A program made the position numbers and the translations under genes. Shown here one piece after another: positions 8,151 through 16,037 of a stretch of 64,000 nucleotides of DNA; position 1 is the stretch's first letter, and each line of letters starts with the position of its first letter. Under the pieces are notes generated by a model, which was not told where the DNA came from, ran no database searches, and saw only the letters and a list, made by a program, of their open reading frames with translations. Source of the DNA: JANQMY01 sp965228775 (lineage in GTDB: Bacteria > Pseudomonadota > Alphaproteobacteria > JANQMY01); the NCBI GenBank assembly GCA_965228775.1, contig OZ245840.1:2418001-2482000 (forward strand), in the 5' to 3' direction.

Positions 8151-8684
8151 GAGCCCGGTTTCGAAACCGTCGATGCTTTTAAGGTTTCGATCGCGCTGAT
8201 AGTCTGCGATGCCCTCTGGCCCTTTGCTATCCGCCCAACGCGCAAGCGTGTCGCGCTCACTCACCAGAGACATTTCCGGCACCGCAAATCCACAGCTGGT
8301 TTGAACGGAAGCAATGTCCATAAAGATGAGCTGCCGCGCACCGGGGAGCGTTGGAAACCTGCTGATGTGTTCGTCGAACGCTTCCGTCCCGGGACGGGCC
8401 ACCGCCCCGGTGCCATAGAGACGCAGGATGAGGGGCGTTCCGCCAAAACTGTTGAACATGAATGTTATGCGCCCATCCGCTTTCAAGTGAGCAGCGGTTT
8501 CGTTCCCGCTGCCGGTAAGATCCAGATAGGCGCATCGGGTTGGGTTGATCACCCGGAACGTATCCATCCCCTTCGGCGATAAGTTGATACGGCCCTCGGC
8601 CGCCGCGGTGGCAACAAAGAACATGGGCTGTTCATTGATAAAGGCGATGAGTTTGTCAGAAAGCTGATCAAAAAATTCGGCCAC
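8145..8684 (-). CDS. Pyridoxamine 5'-phosphate oxidase-family (FMN-binding split barrel) protein
   Basis: A 179-residue split-barrel protein of the pyridoxamine-phosphate-oxidase-like superfamily. Characteristic pieces are MFFVATAAAEGRINLSPKGM near the N-terminus (the strand pair that cradles FMN phosphate), RCAYLDLTGSGNETAAHL, and FNSFGGTPLILRLYGTGAVA. It lacks the C-terminal signature of true PdxH, so a B6-salvage role is not supported; such proteins are usually FMN- or F420-dependent reductases or of unknown function. The TAG stop codon lies within the edge of the adjacent palindromic repeat. It stands 15 bp from the TPR gene behind it on the same strand. Confidence 0.85.
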   Translation of the reverse strand: MAEFFDQLSDKLIAFINEQPMFFVATAAAEGRINLSPKGMDTFRVINPTRCAYLDLTGSGNETAAHLKADGRITFMFNSFGGTPLILRLYGTGAVARPGTEAFDEHISRFPTLPGARQLIFMDIASVQTSCGFAVPEMSLVSERDTLARWADSKGPEGIADYQRDRNLKSIDGFETGLL

Positions 8685-8699
8685 GACTACCTATGCCCC

Positions 8700-9476
8700 C
8701 TAATTTATTTTCTCTTTAAGTCTTGCACGCCGATCGATTGTCCATTTGTCGTTAGGACTAATTCGGAGCGCTTCATCATAGTCGGCCAACGCTTTGTCGA
8801 ACTCACCAAGTTTCTCATAAGCGAGGCCGCGATTGCCAAAAGCATCTGTATCATTGGGATTAATTTCAATGGCCTTCGTAAAGTCGGCGATTGCAGCCGC
8901 GTAGTCCCCCTTATCCAAATTGGTGCCACCACGATTATAATGCAAATCACCATCATTCGGGTCGATCGCGATCGCGCGGTCAAAATCTTCTATCGCTTTT
9001 GAAAACTGTTTCTTATCAGTGTACGCTGTACCTCGGCTTTTCAGCACCTCCACATTATCAGGTGCAATATCAAGGGCCGCCGAATAGTCGTCTATTGCTT
9101 TATCGACCTCCCCCAAGTCATGGTAAGTCAACCCCCTAAAATACAATGCCTCCACAAATTCCGGGTTGATCTTGATAGCTTCCGAATAATCCGCAATTGC
9201 AAGATCCATTTTGTCGAGTTCATAGTACGCATTCGCGCGCTCGTGATAGGCTTCCGCATAATCGGGCTTCAACCGAATTGCTTCTGTAAAATAATCGAGC
9301 GAACATAAATACTCAGCCTGCAGAGCATAACCTTTTCCGATACCATAGATCAGTTTGGCCAAACCCTCGTCTTCCGCCCCCTGCGTTATGTCTGATGGCG
9401 GCGGACACTCAGTCGCGCTGGCCATTGGGACACCACTCAAAAAAGTTAAGACAATTAGAAGTGACTTAATCCTCAT
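8700..9476 (-). CDS. Secreted tetratricopeptide-repeat protein
   Basis: A 258-residue periplasmic or secreted TPR protein. The start MRIKSLLIVLTFLSGVPMASA gives a clean signal peptide cleaved before TECPPP; the frame is open upstream but that part has no signal-peptide character, and the chosen ATG follows AGGTGGGG. About six 34-residue TPR units follow from residue 55, each with the LDYFTEAIRLKPDYAEAYHERA-like pattern and conserved NP/APDN linkers. Such solenoids bind other proteins; nothing indicates the partner. Base use is AT-richer than in the surrounding genes. It may be co-transcribed with the split-barrel gene after it. Confidence 0.88.
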   Translation of the reverse strand: MRIKSLLIVLTFLSGVPMASATECPPPSDITQGAEDEGLAKLIYGIGKGYALQAEYLCSLDYFTEAIRLKPDYAEAYHERANAYYELDKMDLAIADYSEAIKINPEFVEALYFRGLTYHDLGEVDKAIDDYSAALDIAPDNVEVLKSRGTAYTDKKQFSKAIEDFDRAIAIDPNDGDLHYNRGGTNLDKGDYAAAIADFTKAIEINPNDTDAFGNRGLAYEKLGEFDKALADYDEALRISPNDKWTIDRRARLKEKIN

Positions 9477-9605
9477 ACACCCCACCTGTAATCCACCGCT
9501 CCTACGAAAAGCAGAAGCTAACACGTCGGACAACCAAAACGCGACACTTCGATGGCATTGCGATAGCCGGACCGTTGTCCGTCTCAATGGTTCTGGGAAT
9601 TAGAC

Positions 9606-10070
9606 CTATGTGATCAGCGCCATGCGCGCCTTCAACACATTCGTCAATTCATCTGGTGCGACCTCAATCTCCAGCCCTCGGCGGCCACCACTTACGAAAA
9701 TCGTGTCGAATGTCGCTGAACTCTGGTCAAGCACTGTGGGCAGTTGTTTCTTTTGGCCAAATGGGCTGACACCGCCCAACACATACCCCGAAACGCGCTC
9801 GACGACGGCGGGATCAGCCATGGCAACTTTCTTAGCCCCCAAAGCTTTTGCCATCGCCTTCATATTGAGCATGGCCGACACGGGCACGATACCCACCGCA
9901 AGCTCACGCCCACCATAAGCGACCATCAATGTCTTGAACACGCGATTTGCGTCAACGCCCATCTTATCGGCAGCTTCCAGACCGAAAGCGCCCGACGCCG
10001 GATCATGGGCATATTCGTGCAGTTTGAACGGAATCTTGTGTCTTTTCAGATGTTCGATGGCAGGCGTCAT
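9606..10070 (-). CDS. ybaK: YbaK-type Cys-tRNA(Pro)/Cys-tRNA(Cys) deacylase
   Basis: A 154-residue trans-editing factor that hydrolyses Cys-tRNA(Pro) mischarged by prolyl-tRNA synthetase, in the cytoplasm. The YbaK fold is recognisable from HKIPFKLHEYAHDP at the N-terminus, VFKTLMVAYGGRELAVGIVPV with the conserved FKTL lysine, and YVLGGVSPFGQKKQLPTVLD, the GGVSPFG loop that is diagnostic for the YbaK subgroup. Full length for the family (159 in E. coli). Convergence or operon partners are not evident; it stands between the TPR gene and a 530-bp non-coding stretch. Confidence 0.93.
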   Translation of the reverse strand: MTPAIEHLKRHKIPFKLHEYAHDPASGAFGLEAADKMGVDANRVFKTLMVAYGGRELAVGIVPVSAMLNMKAMAKALGAKKVAMADPAVVERVSGYVLGGVSPFGQKKQLPTVLDQSSATFDTIFVSGGRRGLEIEVAPDELTNVLKARMALIT

Positions 10071-10397
10071 GGCCCCCTCATATCACTCGGCCACTATATG
10101 TGCTAAAATTCCGAAAGAGAGGGAGGCGCCCAATGGAGTGGCACCATGGCGCCGAAGATATTTTCAAATTGTCGCCCCAAACTTGGTTTGGGGCCCATAA
10201 CCACCGCCGACATTTTTCTGCACGGCGGGTTACGTCTCAAAAGACAAATCGAGCCAACAAACCAACACTGTGGTGTATGGATCCCAAGCTCGCGCCGTTC
10301 CGGCGCTCCTTGGGATGACAACAGAGCGTGTGACCGGGCTTATTTCCGCAAAATTTGGATGAACCCCATGCGCCCATCTATACGCCCGGGCGTGAAT

Positions 10398-10454
10398 GGG
10401 ATTTCCCCATCCTTCGAGACGCTCTTTTCATTCGCCCTCAGGATGAGGAAATCG
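10398..10454 (+). repeat. Palindromic repeat type 1, single copy
   Basis: Begins GGATTTCCCCATCCTTCG, contains TTCGAGACGCTC and CGCCCTCAGGATGAGG, and ends GAAATC. The ends are inverted (GGATTTCC / GGAAATC). The same unit is found inverted at 25857-25911 and direct at 45645-45700, where it is paired with a second, related unit. Here the partner unit is missing. Confidence 0.75.
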
Positions 10455-10536
10455 AGTGCATCGCCAGCTCACTTCATTATTTTGTCGCCCGAGACCACTC
10501 CGCTCCCCCAGAATCTGACACGGCCCCACCAAATGA

Positions 10537-10604
10537 TTGACCTGGGGAGCCGGACGGGCTTTATTCGCCTTATTCATAAGCAGGCTTATGATAAGAAGGC
10601 TTAT
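10537..10604 (+). promoter_or_regulatory. marR-emrAB promoter with tandem MarR-type operators
   Basis: TTGACC (10537-10542), a 17-bp spacer and TTTATT (10560-10565) form a plausible promoter. Just after the expected start point lie two adjoining dyads: CATAAGCAGGCTTATG (10575-10590, perfect) and ATAAGAAGGCTTAT (10591-10604), the second touching the ATG. This is a typical MarR autoregulation layout and would shut off the whole efflux operon. Confidence 0.65.
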
Positions 10605-11105
10605 ATGGACGACGCCACCAAAGACGCGCTGGATCCGGAAGCGCTGAACCGCAACATCATGCTGCTGCTGTATGACGCGGCGCGCCTGATCCGGAAAGAT
10701 TTTGATCGCCGTGCCAAGCTTGTGGGCCTGACAACGCGCGCCCAATACGCGGTGCTGGCGCATCTGAGCTACAATGAAGGCATCAACCAAAATGCCTTGG
10801 CCGACATTCTGGACATCGAACCCATCACCCTTGCGCGCCAGCTCGACCGGCTGGAAGAAGCGGGCATGGTGGAACGGCGGCCCGACCCCAATGACCGGCG
10901 GGCCCGCACACTCTATCTAACCGACGGGGCATGGCCGATGCTCGATCAAATTCGGCTGCTGGGGGAACAAACCCGCGACAAGGCCATGAAACACCTGGAC
11001 GAGGAGGCACAGGAACAGCTCATCGACCTGTTGATCCATATACGGAACAATTTGTCGGACAAACCGGCAGACGCACCGCCTCTGCGCGAGGCCGAAAATG
11101 AGTGA
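10605..11105 (+). CDS. MarR-family transcriptional regulator
   Basis: A 166-residue winged-helix regulator. The DNA-binding region is clear: LTTRAQYAVLAHLSYNEGINQNALADILDIEPITLARQLDRLEEAGMVERRPDPNDRRARTLYLT in family terms, with the wing motif DPNDRRARTL. The ATG at 10605 directly follows two operator-like dyads; longer in-frame starts upstream run through repeats and are not credible. Its 3' end overlaps the membrane-fusion gene by 8 bp, so the three genes form one operon. It most likely represses the EmrAB-type pump and itself until a drug or phenolic ligand binds; the ligand is unknown. Confidence 0.92.
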   Translation: MDDATKDALDPEALNRNIMLLLYDAARLIRKDFDRRAKLVGLTTRAQYAVLAHLSYNEGINQNALADILDIEPITLARQLDRLEEAGMVERRPDPNDRRARTLYLTDGAWPMLDQIRLLGEQTRDKAMKHLDEEAQEQLIDLLIHIRNNLSDKPADAPPLREAENE

Positions 11106-12216
11106 GCAATCATCCGCATGGACGCGCTGGTTCACGGACATGCCCACCCAGCAAAAGCGCACCCTGCTCCTGATCGTGGTACCGGCGCTTGTGGTCGCCG
11201 GCGGCATGGCGCTTTGGGCCACAGGCGGCCGCTATGTGGGCACGGACAACGCCTATGTGAAAGCAAGCCGTGTGCAGATCAGTGCGGACATTGCGGGACG
11301 CGTGGTTGATGTGCGGGTTCGTGAGAACCAGGAGGTACGGAAGGGCGACCCGCTTTTTTTGATCGACTCTGAGCCTCTGGAAATCGCCGTGCGCGGCGCC
11401 GAGGCGGACCTTGCCGATGCCCATGCGCAGATCGAGGTGCAACATGCACGGGCCCGTCAGAAGCAGGAAGAATTACTGCGCGCCATTAACGACGCGGGCT
11501 TTCAAGAACGGGAGCGAAACCGGCAGGAAGCTCTTGCCCGCAGAAAAGTAGCATCGGCAGCGTCTCTGGATGCGGCCCGCAACGAGTTGGAAGCCGCTAC
11601 GCGCCGCGTTGAGGAATTGCGTCAGGAATTATCCGCATTGCTGGCTGCCATTGGCGGCGGCATTGACCAACCGGTGGAAAAACACCCCCGTTACCGGGCG
11701 GCTCAGGCAACGTTGGATCAAGCGCGGCTCGACCTGGACCATGCCATTGTGCGGGCCCCGGCCCCAGGGATCGTTAGTCAAATTACGAATTTCCGGCCTG
11801 GCGACTATGTCACACCCGGCCGCGTCGTCTTTACCCTGATCGAAACCGATGCGATTTGGGTGGAAGCCAATATGAAGGAAACCGACCTGACCCATGTGCG
11901 CGAGGGGCAGGACGTGGACATTACGATTGACGCTTATCCCGGCCGCACGTGGAGAGGGACAATCACCAGCCTCAATGCGGGCACGGGCGCGGAGTTCGCA
12001 ATCCTGCCGCCGCAAAACGCCGTGGGCAACTGGGTCAAGATCGTCCAGCGCGTGCCCGTTCAAGTGAGCATCGATGACGCGCCGACGGAACTTCCTTTGC
12101 GCCTTGGCATGAGCGCCGCCATCGAGATAGACACGGGCTACACCAGATTGTTCCGCCCGGGCACGGCCATTGCCGACGGGCCTGACGAGCGTTCCGCTTA
12201 CGGAGATAACGGATGA
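11098..12216 (+). CDS. emrA: HlyD/EmrA-type membrane-fusion (periplasmic adaptor) protein
   Basis: A 372-residue periplasmic adaptor for a tripartite efflux pump. One N-terminal membrane helix (about residues 20-42) is followed by a biotinyl-lipoyl half (YVGTDNAYVKASRVQISADIAGRVVDV), a long coiled-coil hairpin rich in Ala/Arg/Glu (about 95-200), the second lipoyl half (LDHAIVRAPAPGIVSQI) and a beta-barrel with EANMKETDLTHVREGQDVDI. This order matches EmrA. It overlaps marR upstream and the MFS pump downstream. No TolC-type outer-membrane channel is encoded nearby, so it must use one encoded elsewhere. The gene name is by analogy, not proven orthology. Confidence 0.92.
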   Translation: MSEQSSAWTRWFTDMPTQQKRTLLLIVVPALVVAGGMALWATGGRYVGTDNAYVKASRVQISADIAGRVVDVRVRENQEVRKGDPLFLIDSEPLEIAVRGAEADLADAHAQIEVQHARARQKQEELLRAINDAGFQERERNRQEALARRKVASAASLDAARNELEAATRRVEELRQELSALLAAIGGGIDQPVEKHPRYRAAQATLDQARLDLDHAIVRAPAPGIVSQITNFRPGDYVTPGRVVFTLIETDAIWVEANMKETDLTHVREGQDVDITIDAYPGRTWRGTITSLNAGTGAEFAILPPQNAVGNWVKIVQRVPVQVSIDDAPTELPLRLGMSAAIEIDTGYTRLFRPGTAIADGPDERSAYGDNG

Positions 12217-13742
12217 CCACCGAGTTGTCCGTCAGCCCTCAACAGCGGCGGATGATCACGATCTTCATGATCACCGGCGCGATCATGGTGACGATGGATT
12301 CGACCATCGCCAATGTGGCCCTGCCCCACATGCAAGCAAGCTTTTCCGCCACACAAGAACAAGTGTCGTGGATCCTCACCTCCTACATCGTGGCAACGGC
12401 CATCTTCACACCGCTTACGGCGTATCTAGCGGAACGCATCGGCTACCGCACCATGCTGACCTTTTCGTTTGGTGGATTTGCCGTCGCCTCCGTCTTGTGC
12501 GCGAATGCCACCAGCGTCGAAACCATGGTGCTGTACCGCACCATCCAAGGGGCGACCGGCGCCGCCGTTTTCCCGCTCAGCCAAGCGGTGATGCTGGACA
12601 TCAACACAAAAGAAGAATACGGGCCAGCCATGGCCCTTTGGGGCGTGGGCATGATGGTGGGCCCCATCATCGGCCCGATAGTCGGTGGCTACATCACCGA
12701 TCTATGGGGGTGGCCTTGGATCTTCTACATCAATGTCCCCATCGGCCTCGTTGCTGCTTTCGGCATCGCACGATTCCTGCCGGACAAGGAACTACAGGAC
12801 CACCCTTTCGATCTTATGGGGTTCGTCTTGCTGGCGCTGGCCATTGGCTCGGTACAGTTGATGTTGGACCGGGGCCAATCGCTGGATTGGCTTGAGTCCA
12901 CCGAGATCGTCATTGAGATGATGCTCTTCTTTTTGTGTTCTTACATGTTCGTCGTGCACATCAACACAACGGACCAGCCTTTTATCGCGCCGGAATTGTT
13001 CCGGGACCGGAATTTGTGCGTCGGCCTGCTCTTGAGCTTCATCGTCGGCAGCACATTCGTTCCGGCAATCGCCTTGATCCCCTTATTCCTCCAAAGCCTG
13101 TCGGACTATCCCGCCAAATTGGCGGGGCTGATCTTGGCCCCCAGGGGACTAGGCATGATGGTGGGCATGTTTGTGGTGGGCCGGTTGATCGGACGTGTCG
13201 ACGAACGCATCCTTATCAGCGTCGGCCTCATCGTTTCGGCGGCGATCCTCTTCCGCATGGCGTTTTTCACACCCGACGTGGAGGTGTGGACGGTGGTATG
13301 GACGGGATTCATCCAGAATTTCGGCATGGGCCTTACCTTCGTGCCCACCAGCACGCTGGCCTATTCCACGCTGGCGCCTCACTTCCGGACCGCGGCCTCA
13401 GGGCTTTACAATCTCATGCGCAATGTGGGGACCAGCATGGGGGTCGCCATGGTCTTTACGATCTTGGCGCGCGGCATACAGGAAAATCACGCGCGTCTCG
13501 CAGAGGAAATCACGCCGTTCAACGACGCCCTGTCGGGCCCCAACATGCCGGACCGGTTCGACCTCAGCCAAGTACCGGATCTTTTCATCTTTGACATGAT
13601 GCTCAACCGGGAAGCCACCGTCACGGCCTATCAGACGGATTTTCTCATCATGGGGGTGGTGACACTCAGTGTACTGCCCTTTGTCTGGCTGATGAGCCAC
13701 GCCCCCAAGGAAGAAGCACCACCACAGGGGGCGCCTGCATGA
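12213..13742 (+). CDS. emrB: DHA2-family MFS drug exporter (EmrB/QacA type)
   Basis: A 509-residue inner-membrane proton/drug antiporter of the 14-helix DHA2 family. Motifs: MVTMDSTIANVALPHMQ in helix 1 (the D..IVNVALP motif C-like start), LAERIGYRTML after helix 2 (motif A), YRTIQGATGAAVFPLSQAVM in helix 4 and GPIIGPIVGGYITDLWGWPWIFYINVPIG in helix 5 with the antiporter glycine-rich motif. The ATGA overlap with the adaptor gene shows translational coupling. With MarR and EmrA it forms a complete inducible efflux operon. Substrates are probably hydrophobic drugs or uncouplers, by family analogy only. Confidence 0.94.
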   Translation: MTTELSVSPQQRRMITIFMITGAIMVTMDSTIANVALPHMQASFSATQEQVSWILTSYIVATAIFTPLTAYLAERIGYRTMLTFSFGGFAVASVLCANATSVETMVLYRTIQGATGAAVFPLSQAVMLDINTKEEYGPAMALWGVGMMVGPIIGPIVGGYITDLWGWPWIFYINVPIGLVAAFGIARFLPDKELQDHPFDLMGFVLLALAIGSVQLMLDRGQSLDWLESTEIVIEMMLFFLCSYMFVVHINTTDQPFIAPELFRDRNLCVGLLLSFIVGSTFVPAIALIPLFLQSLSDYPAKLAGLILAPRGLGMMVGMFVVGRLIGRVDERILISVGLIVSAAILFRMAFFTPDVEVWTVVWTGFIQNFGMGLTFVPTSTLAYSTLAPHFRTAASGLYNLMRNVGTSMGVAMVFTILARGIQENHARLAEEITPFNDALSGPNMPDRFDLSQVPDLFIFDMMLNREATVTAYQTDFLIMGVVTLSVLPFVWLMSHAPKEEAPPQGAPA

Positions 13743-13777
13743 ACCACCCGGTCCATTGGGAACGGGGGAGGCAACAG

Positions 13778-14776
13778 TTAGGGGGTTTGCGGTCCAGCGT
13801 CCGGCAGAGCTGCCTGCATGTCCACATCTTCGTCCGGACTCTTCTTAGGGGTGGCGTCTTCCGTGCGGCATCGGCGCATCATGACCAAATCGTCATTCGG
13901 CACGAAGGCAACCTTGGCCCCATTTTCGCCACGCGCAATGACAATAAAACCACCGTCAGTCATTTGAATCATTTCCGTGTCGCCGCCTTCATAGAGCACG
14001 ACCACATTTTGGTCTTTCTCGGAGTACCCTTTGACAAGCCGCCGAACCCGATACTCATCCTGGCGGGCATCCAGAATGGCTTCGTCGTCAAAGATTGTAT
14101 GGCCTTGGTCGCAGACGCCGTCCGGGGCCCACTTGCCTTCCAACAAGGTGGGGCGGCCCGCCGCCAATGTCAGCGCCGGTCCATGTGTGACCATAATCGG
14201 GTCGATATCTTCAATCTGGAGTGTTTCGTGAATTTCGGTTTGAGGTTCGCCACGCGATGCTTTTGCCCACGGAACACCAGCCTGGCCGTTCAAGAAAAAT
14301 TTAGCGCTGGTCAGCCCCGTGGCCACCAGTACCAAGGCAACAGCAGCAACAATCAACCTTTCCCGGCTAAGTGTTTTGGGATAGCGGCCGGACCATACGC
14401 GGGTAAGGCCCGGGTTGATCTCCGTGGCCGCAAGTTTTGCGTGGGTAATGGGGATGGTCTTCAGAATACGGACGGCTTCAAAGCCCCCCATATCTTCCTG
14501 GGCCGCGGCCATGGAAACCGCTTCTTTCTCGTCATGCGCCGTATCGACCGTATGCCAGGCGTTCTCCCTCAACCCTTCGATAGTATAGTTGGGACGCTTC
14601 TTAGGGTCCGGATTCAAATGATCAGTCGGCGTACTAACAGTTCGAATGTCTTCAATGTCTTGCTGGTCGGACAGAGCTGCCTTGATCGCCCGCAGCTTTT
14701 CGGGGGCGACGTCAAGCGACGTGCGGTAAACCACTTGCCATTGGCCTTCTTTTTTTACTTCGATCGTGGTTTCCAT
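13778..14776 (-). CDS. Unknown membrane-anchored protein
   Basis: A 332-residue protein that I do not recognise. The first about 170 residues are soluble and charged, with WQVVYRTSLDVAPEKLRAIKAAL near the start and a repeated DEKEAVSMAAAQ element. One transmembrane helix follows (about 178-196, LIVAAVALVLVATGLTSA), then a second soluble domain of about 130 residues containing WAPDGVCDQGHTIF and RRLVKGYSEKDQNVVVLYEGGDTEMIQMTDGGFIVI. The topology would put one domain on each side of the membrane. I chose METTIEV because AAAGGCAGC precedes it; the frame is open 26 codons further upstream. It is convergent with the efflux operon and precedes nothing on its strand closely. Confidence 0.65.
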   Translation of the reverse strand: METTIEVKKEGQWQVVYRTSLDVAPEKLRAIKAALSDQQDIEDIRTVSTPTDHLNPDPKKRPNYTIEGLRENAWHTVDTAHDEKEAVSMAAAQEDMGGFEAVRILKTIPITHAKLAATEINPGLTRVWSGRYPKTLSRERLIVAAVALVLVATGLTSAKFFLNGQAGVPWAKASRGEPQTEIHETLQIEDIDPIMVTHGPALTLAAGRPTLLEGKWAPDGVCDQGHTIFDDEAILDARQDEYRVRRLVKGYSEKDQNVVVLYEGGDTEMIQMTDGGFIVIARGENGAKVAFVPNDDLVMMRRCRTEDATPKKSPDEDVDMQAALPDAGPQTP

Positions 14777-14965
14777 GCTGCCTTTACCAAATCGACGGCG
14801 CGGAGCGGAGAGGCCATAGACGGCGGCTCCCTGCCGAATTCCCGCAAATCTCACAAGGGTGGCGAAAACACCAACCCTTCGTTGTGGAAAAGCCTAGCAA
14901 AACGGCGTAAACGGCCCATTAATCAGCCGGTTCCGGGATTTCCGTCAGAAAGTACTTGGAAAGGC

Positions 14966-15481
14966 CTATTCAGCGCGGCATTTGGGGCAAAGGCCCGCGA
15001 TTTCAACGGTTTCGCGCTCGACCGAGAAATCAGCGTTTTGAGCGCAGTTTGCAAGCGCCTTGCTCAGACCAGGGTCGTGGATTTCAGCCGCCTCACCGCA
15101 ATCCCGGCATATGAGAAAGTATGTCTTATCCGTGTGGCCAATTTCGCCGCAGCCCACAAAGGCATTCAAGGAATCGATGCGATGAATGAAACCATGTTCC
15201 AGCAGAAAATCGAGGGCGCGGTACACAGTGGGCGGAGCAACACGGCCACGCCCCTTTTCGTCAGCAGATTCGGAGCGGGCTTTTGAGAGGTTCTCTAGAA
15301 TATCGTAAGCGCGTACCGGCCGGTGGTGCGCCCAGACCTGCTCAAACACCTGCGCCCGCAAGGGTGTCCAACGTAAGTCATTGTCGCGGCAATACTTTTC
15401 AGCCTCCTCGACGGCATCGGAGACGCAGGCATCGTGATTGTGTTTGGGCGCGAATGAATTGGTGATATGACCGTGAGTCAT
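14966..15481 (-). CDS. zur: Fur-family regulator, Zur type
   Basis: A 171-residue Fur-superfamily metalloregulator, most like Zur, the zinc-uptake repressor. The winged helix is in LRWTPLRAQVFEQVWAHHRP and APPTVYRALDFLLEHGFIHRI. The sensing domain has HTDKTYFLICRDCG and ends GLCPKCRAE; the two CxxC pairs form the structural zinc site found in Zur and Fur, and histidines at the N-terminus (HNHD) may add ligands. The start at 15481 fits the family length; a longer frame upstream has no relevant content. No znu genes are adjacent, and I could not see a convincing Zur box. Confidence 0.82.
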   Translation of the reverse strand: MTHGHITNSFAPKHNHDACVSDAVEEAEKYCRDNDLRWTPLRAQVFEQVWAHHRPVRAYDILENLSKARSESADEKGRGRVAPPTVYRALDFLLEHGFIHRIDSLNAFVGCGEIGHTDKTYFLICRDCGEAAEIHDPGLSKALANCAQNADFSVERETVEIAGLCPKCRAE

Positions 15482-15683
15482 AGGGTTTCGTAATATGTTT
15501 CTTCTATTCCTAACGTTTTCAGTACCACAATTCGCTGGTTCGGGCGACGTGCAAACAAGACCGGTGAGATCCTTCACCCGGCCGGCCCATTTCAACACCA
15601 TCGAGATTAAGATATGCTTCGTTTGAAATGGGGGAATAGTGCCGGTGCCGCAAGGGGCCGGATGCGTAATGGGGGAACGTGCG

Positions 15684-16037
15684 ATGCCCCGGTGGCTTGG
15701 TCGCTTCTTTCGATTGTTAACGGCTGTTATCGGCCTGCTAAGCTTGGGATTTCTGCTCTGGTTCGTCTTGGTGGAAAATCCTGGCGTGCTTGCCGTCATT
15801 CCGGACGAACAGGGACTGTCGTCGCCGACGGAAATTGCCATCGCCATCAGCCGCAGCGTCGCCATTGTTTTGATTCCCTTCGGACTGATTTATGCCGCCG
15901 TCCGTCCGGCGCTCTGGAAAGCTGCACTCATTCCCTTCGTATGGGCGATCGTTGCTACCATTCTGGTGGATCCGGACGTGCTGCTGTATGCCGCCGACTG
16001 GTTCATGAATCACTTGCGCCAAAACGGACAGAGCTGA
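15684..16037 (+). CDS. Small membrane protein upstream of a YCF48-like protein
   Basis: A 117-residue protein with three to four predicted membrane helices (about residues 6-28, 48-68, 72-92, and a short terminal one). No known family recognised. I chose the ATG at 15684 because GGGGGA lies 7 bases before it; a GTG at 15639 and an ATG at 15669 are alternatives. Its TGA stop overlaps the probable CTG start of the next gene, so the two are translationally coupled. The partner is an exported beta-propeller-like protein, suggesting a role at the inner membrane with it. Confidence 0.6.
   Translation: MPRWLGRFFRLLTAVIGLLSLGFLLWFVLVENPGVLAVIPDEQGLSSPTEIAIAISRSVAIVLIPFGLIYAAVRPALWKAALIPFVWAIVATILVDPDVLLYAADWFMNHLRQNGQS

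Larger units (their letters stand above)
10071..10604. other. Non-coding stretch with hairpins and a palindromic repeat
   Basis: No convincing gene. It holds a tight hairpin GCCCCAAAC / GTTTGGGGC (10174-10194, 3-nt loop), a bipartite hairpin at 10281-10316 (outer ATCCCAAG/CTTGGGAT, inner GCGCCG/CGGCGC), one copy of the CTTCGAGAC/CTCAGGATGAGG repeat (10398-10454) and the marR promoter and operators at its right end. The density of unrelated palindromes marks it as a landing zone for small repeats. Confidence 0.7.

Noticed and set aside
10146..10604. An extended N-terminus for MarR
   Set aside because: The extra 153 codons run through hairpins, a palindromic repeat and the promoter/operator; the MarR domain begins after 10605.
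13739..15286. A 515-codon open frame on the plus strand
   Set aside because: It spans the antisense of the anchored unknown and zur. Zur is certain, and the plus-strand translation has no coherent domains.
15482..15530. A Zur box upstream of zur
   Set aside because: GTAATATG is present but no convincing palindrome of the Zur type follows.
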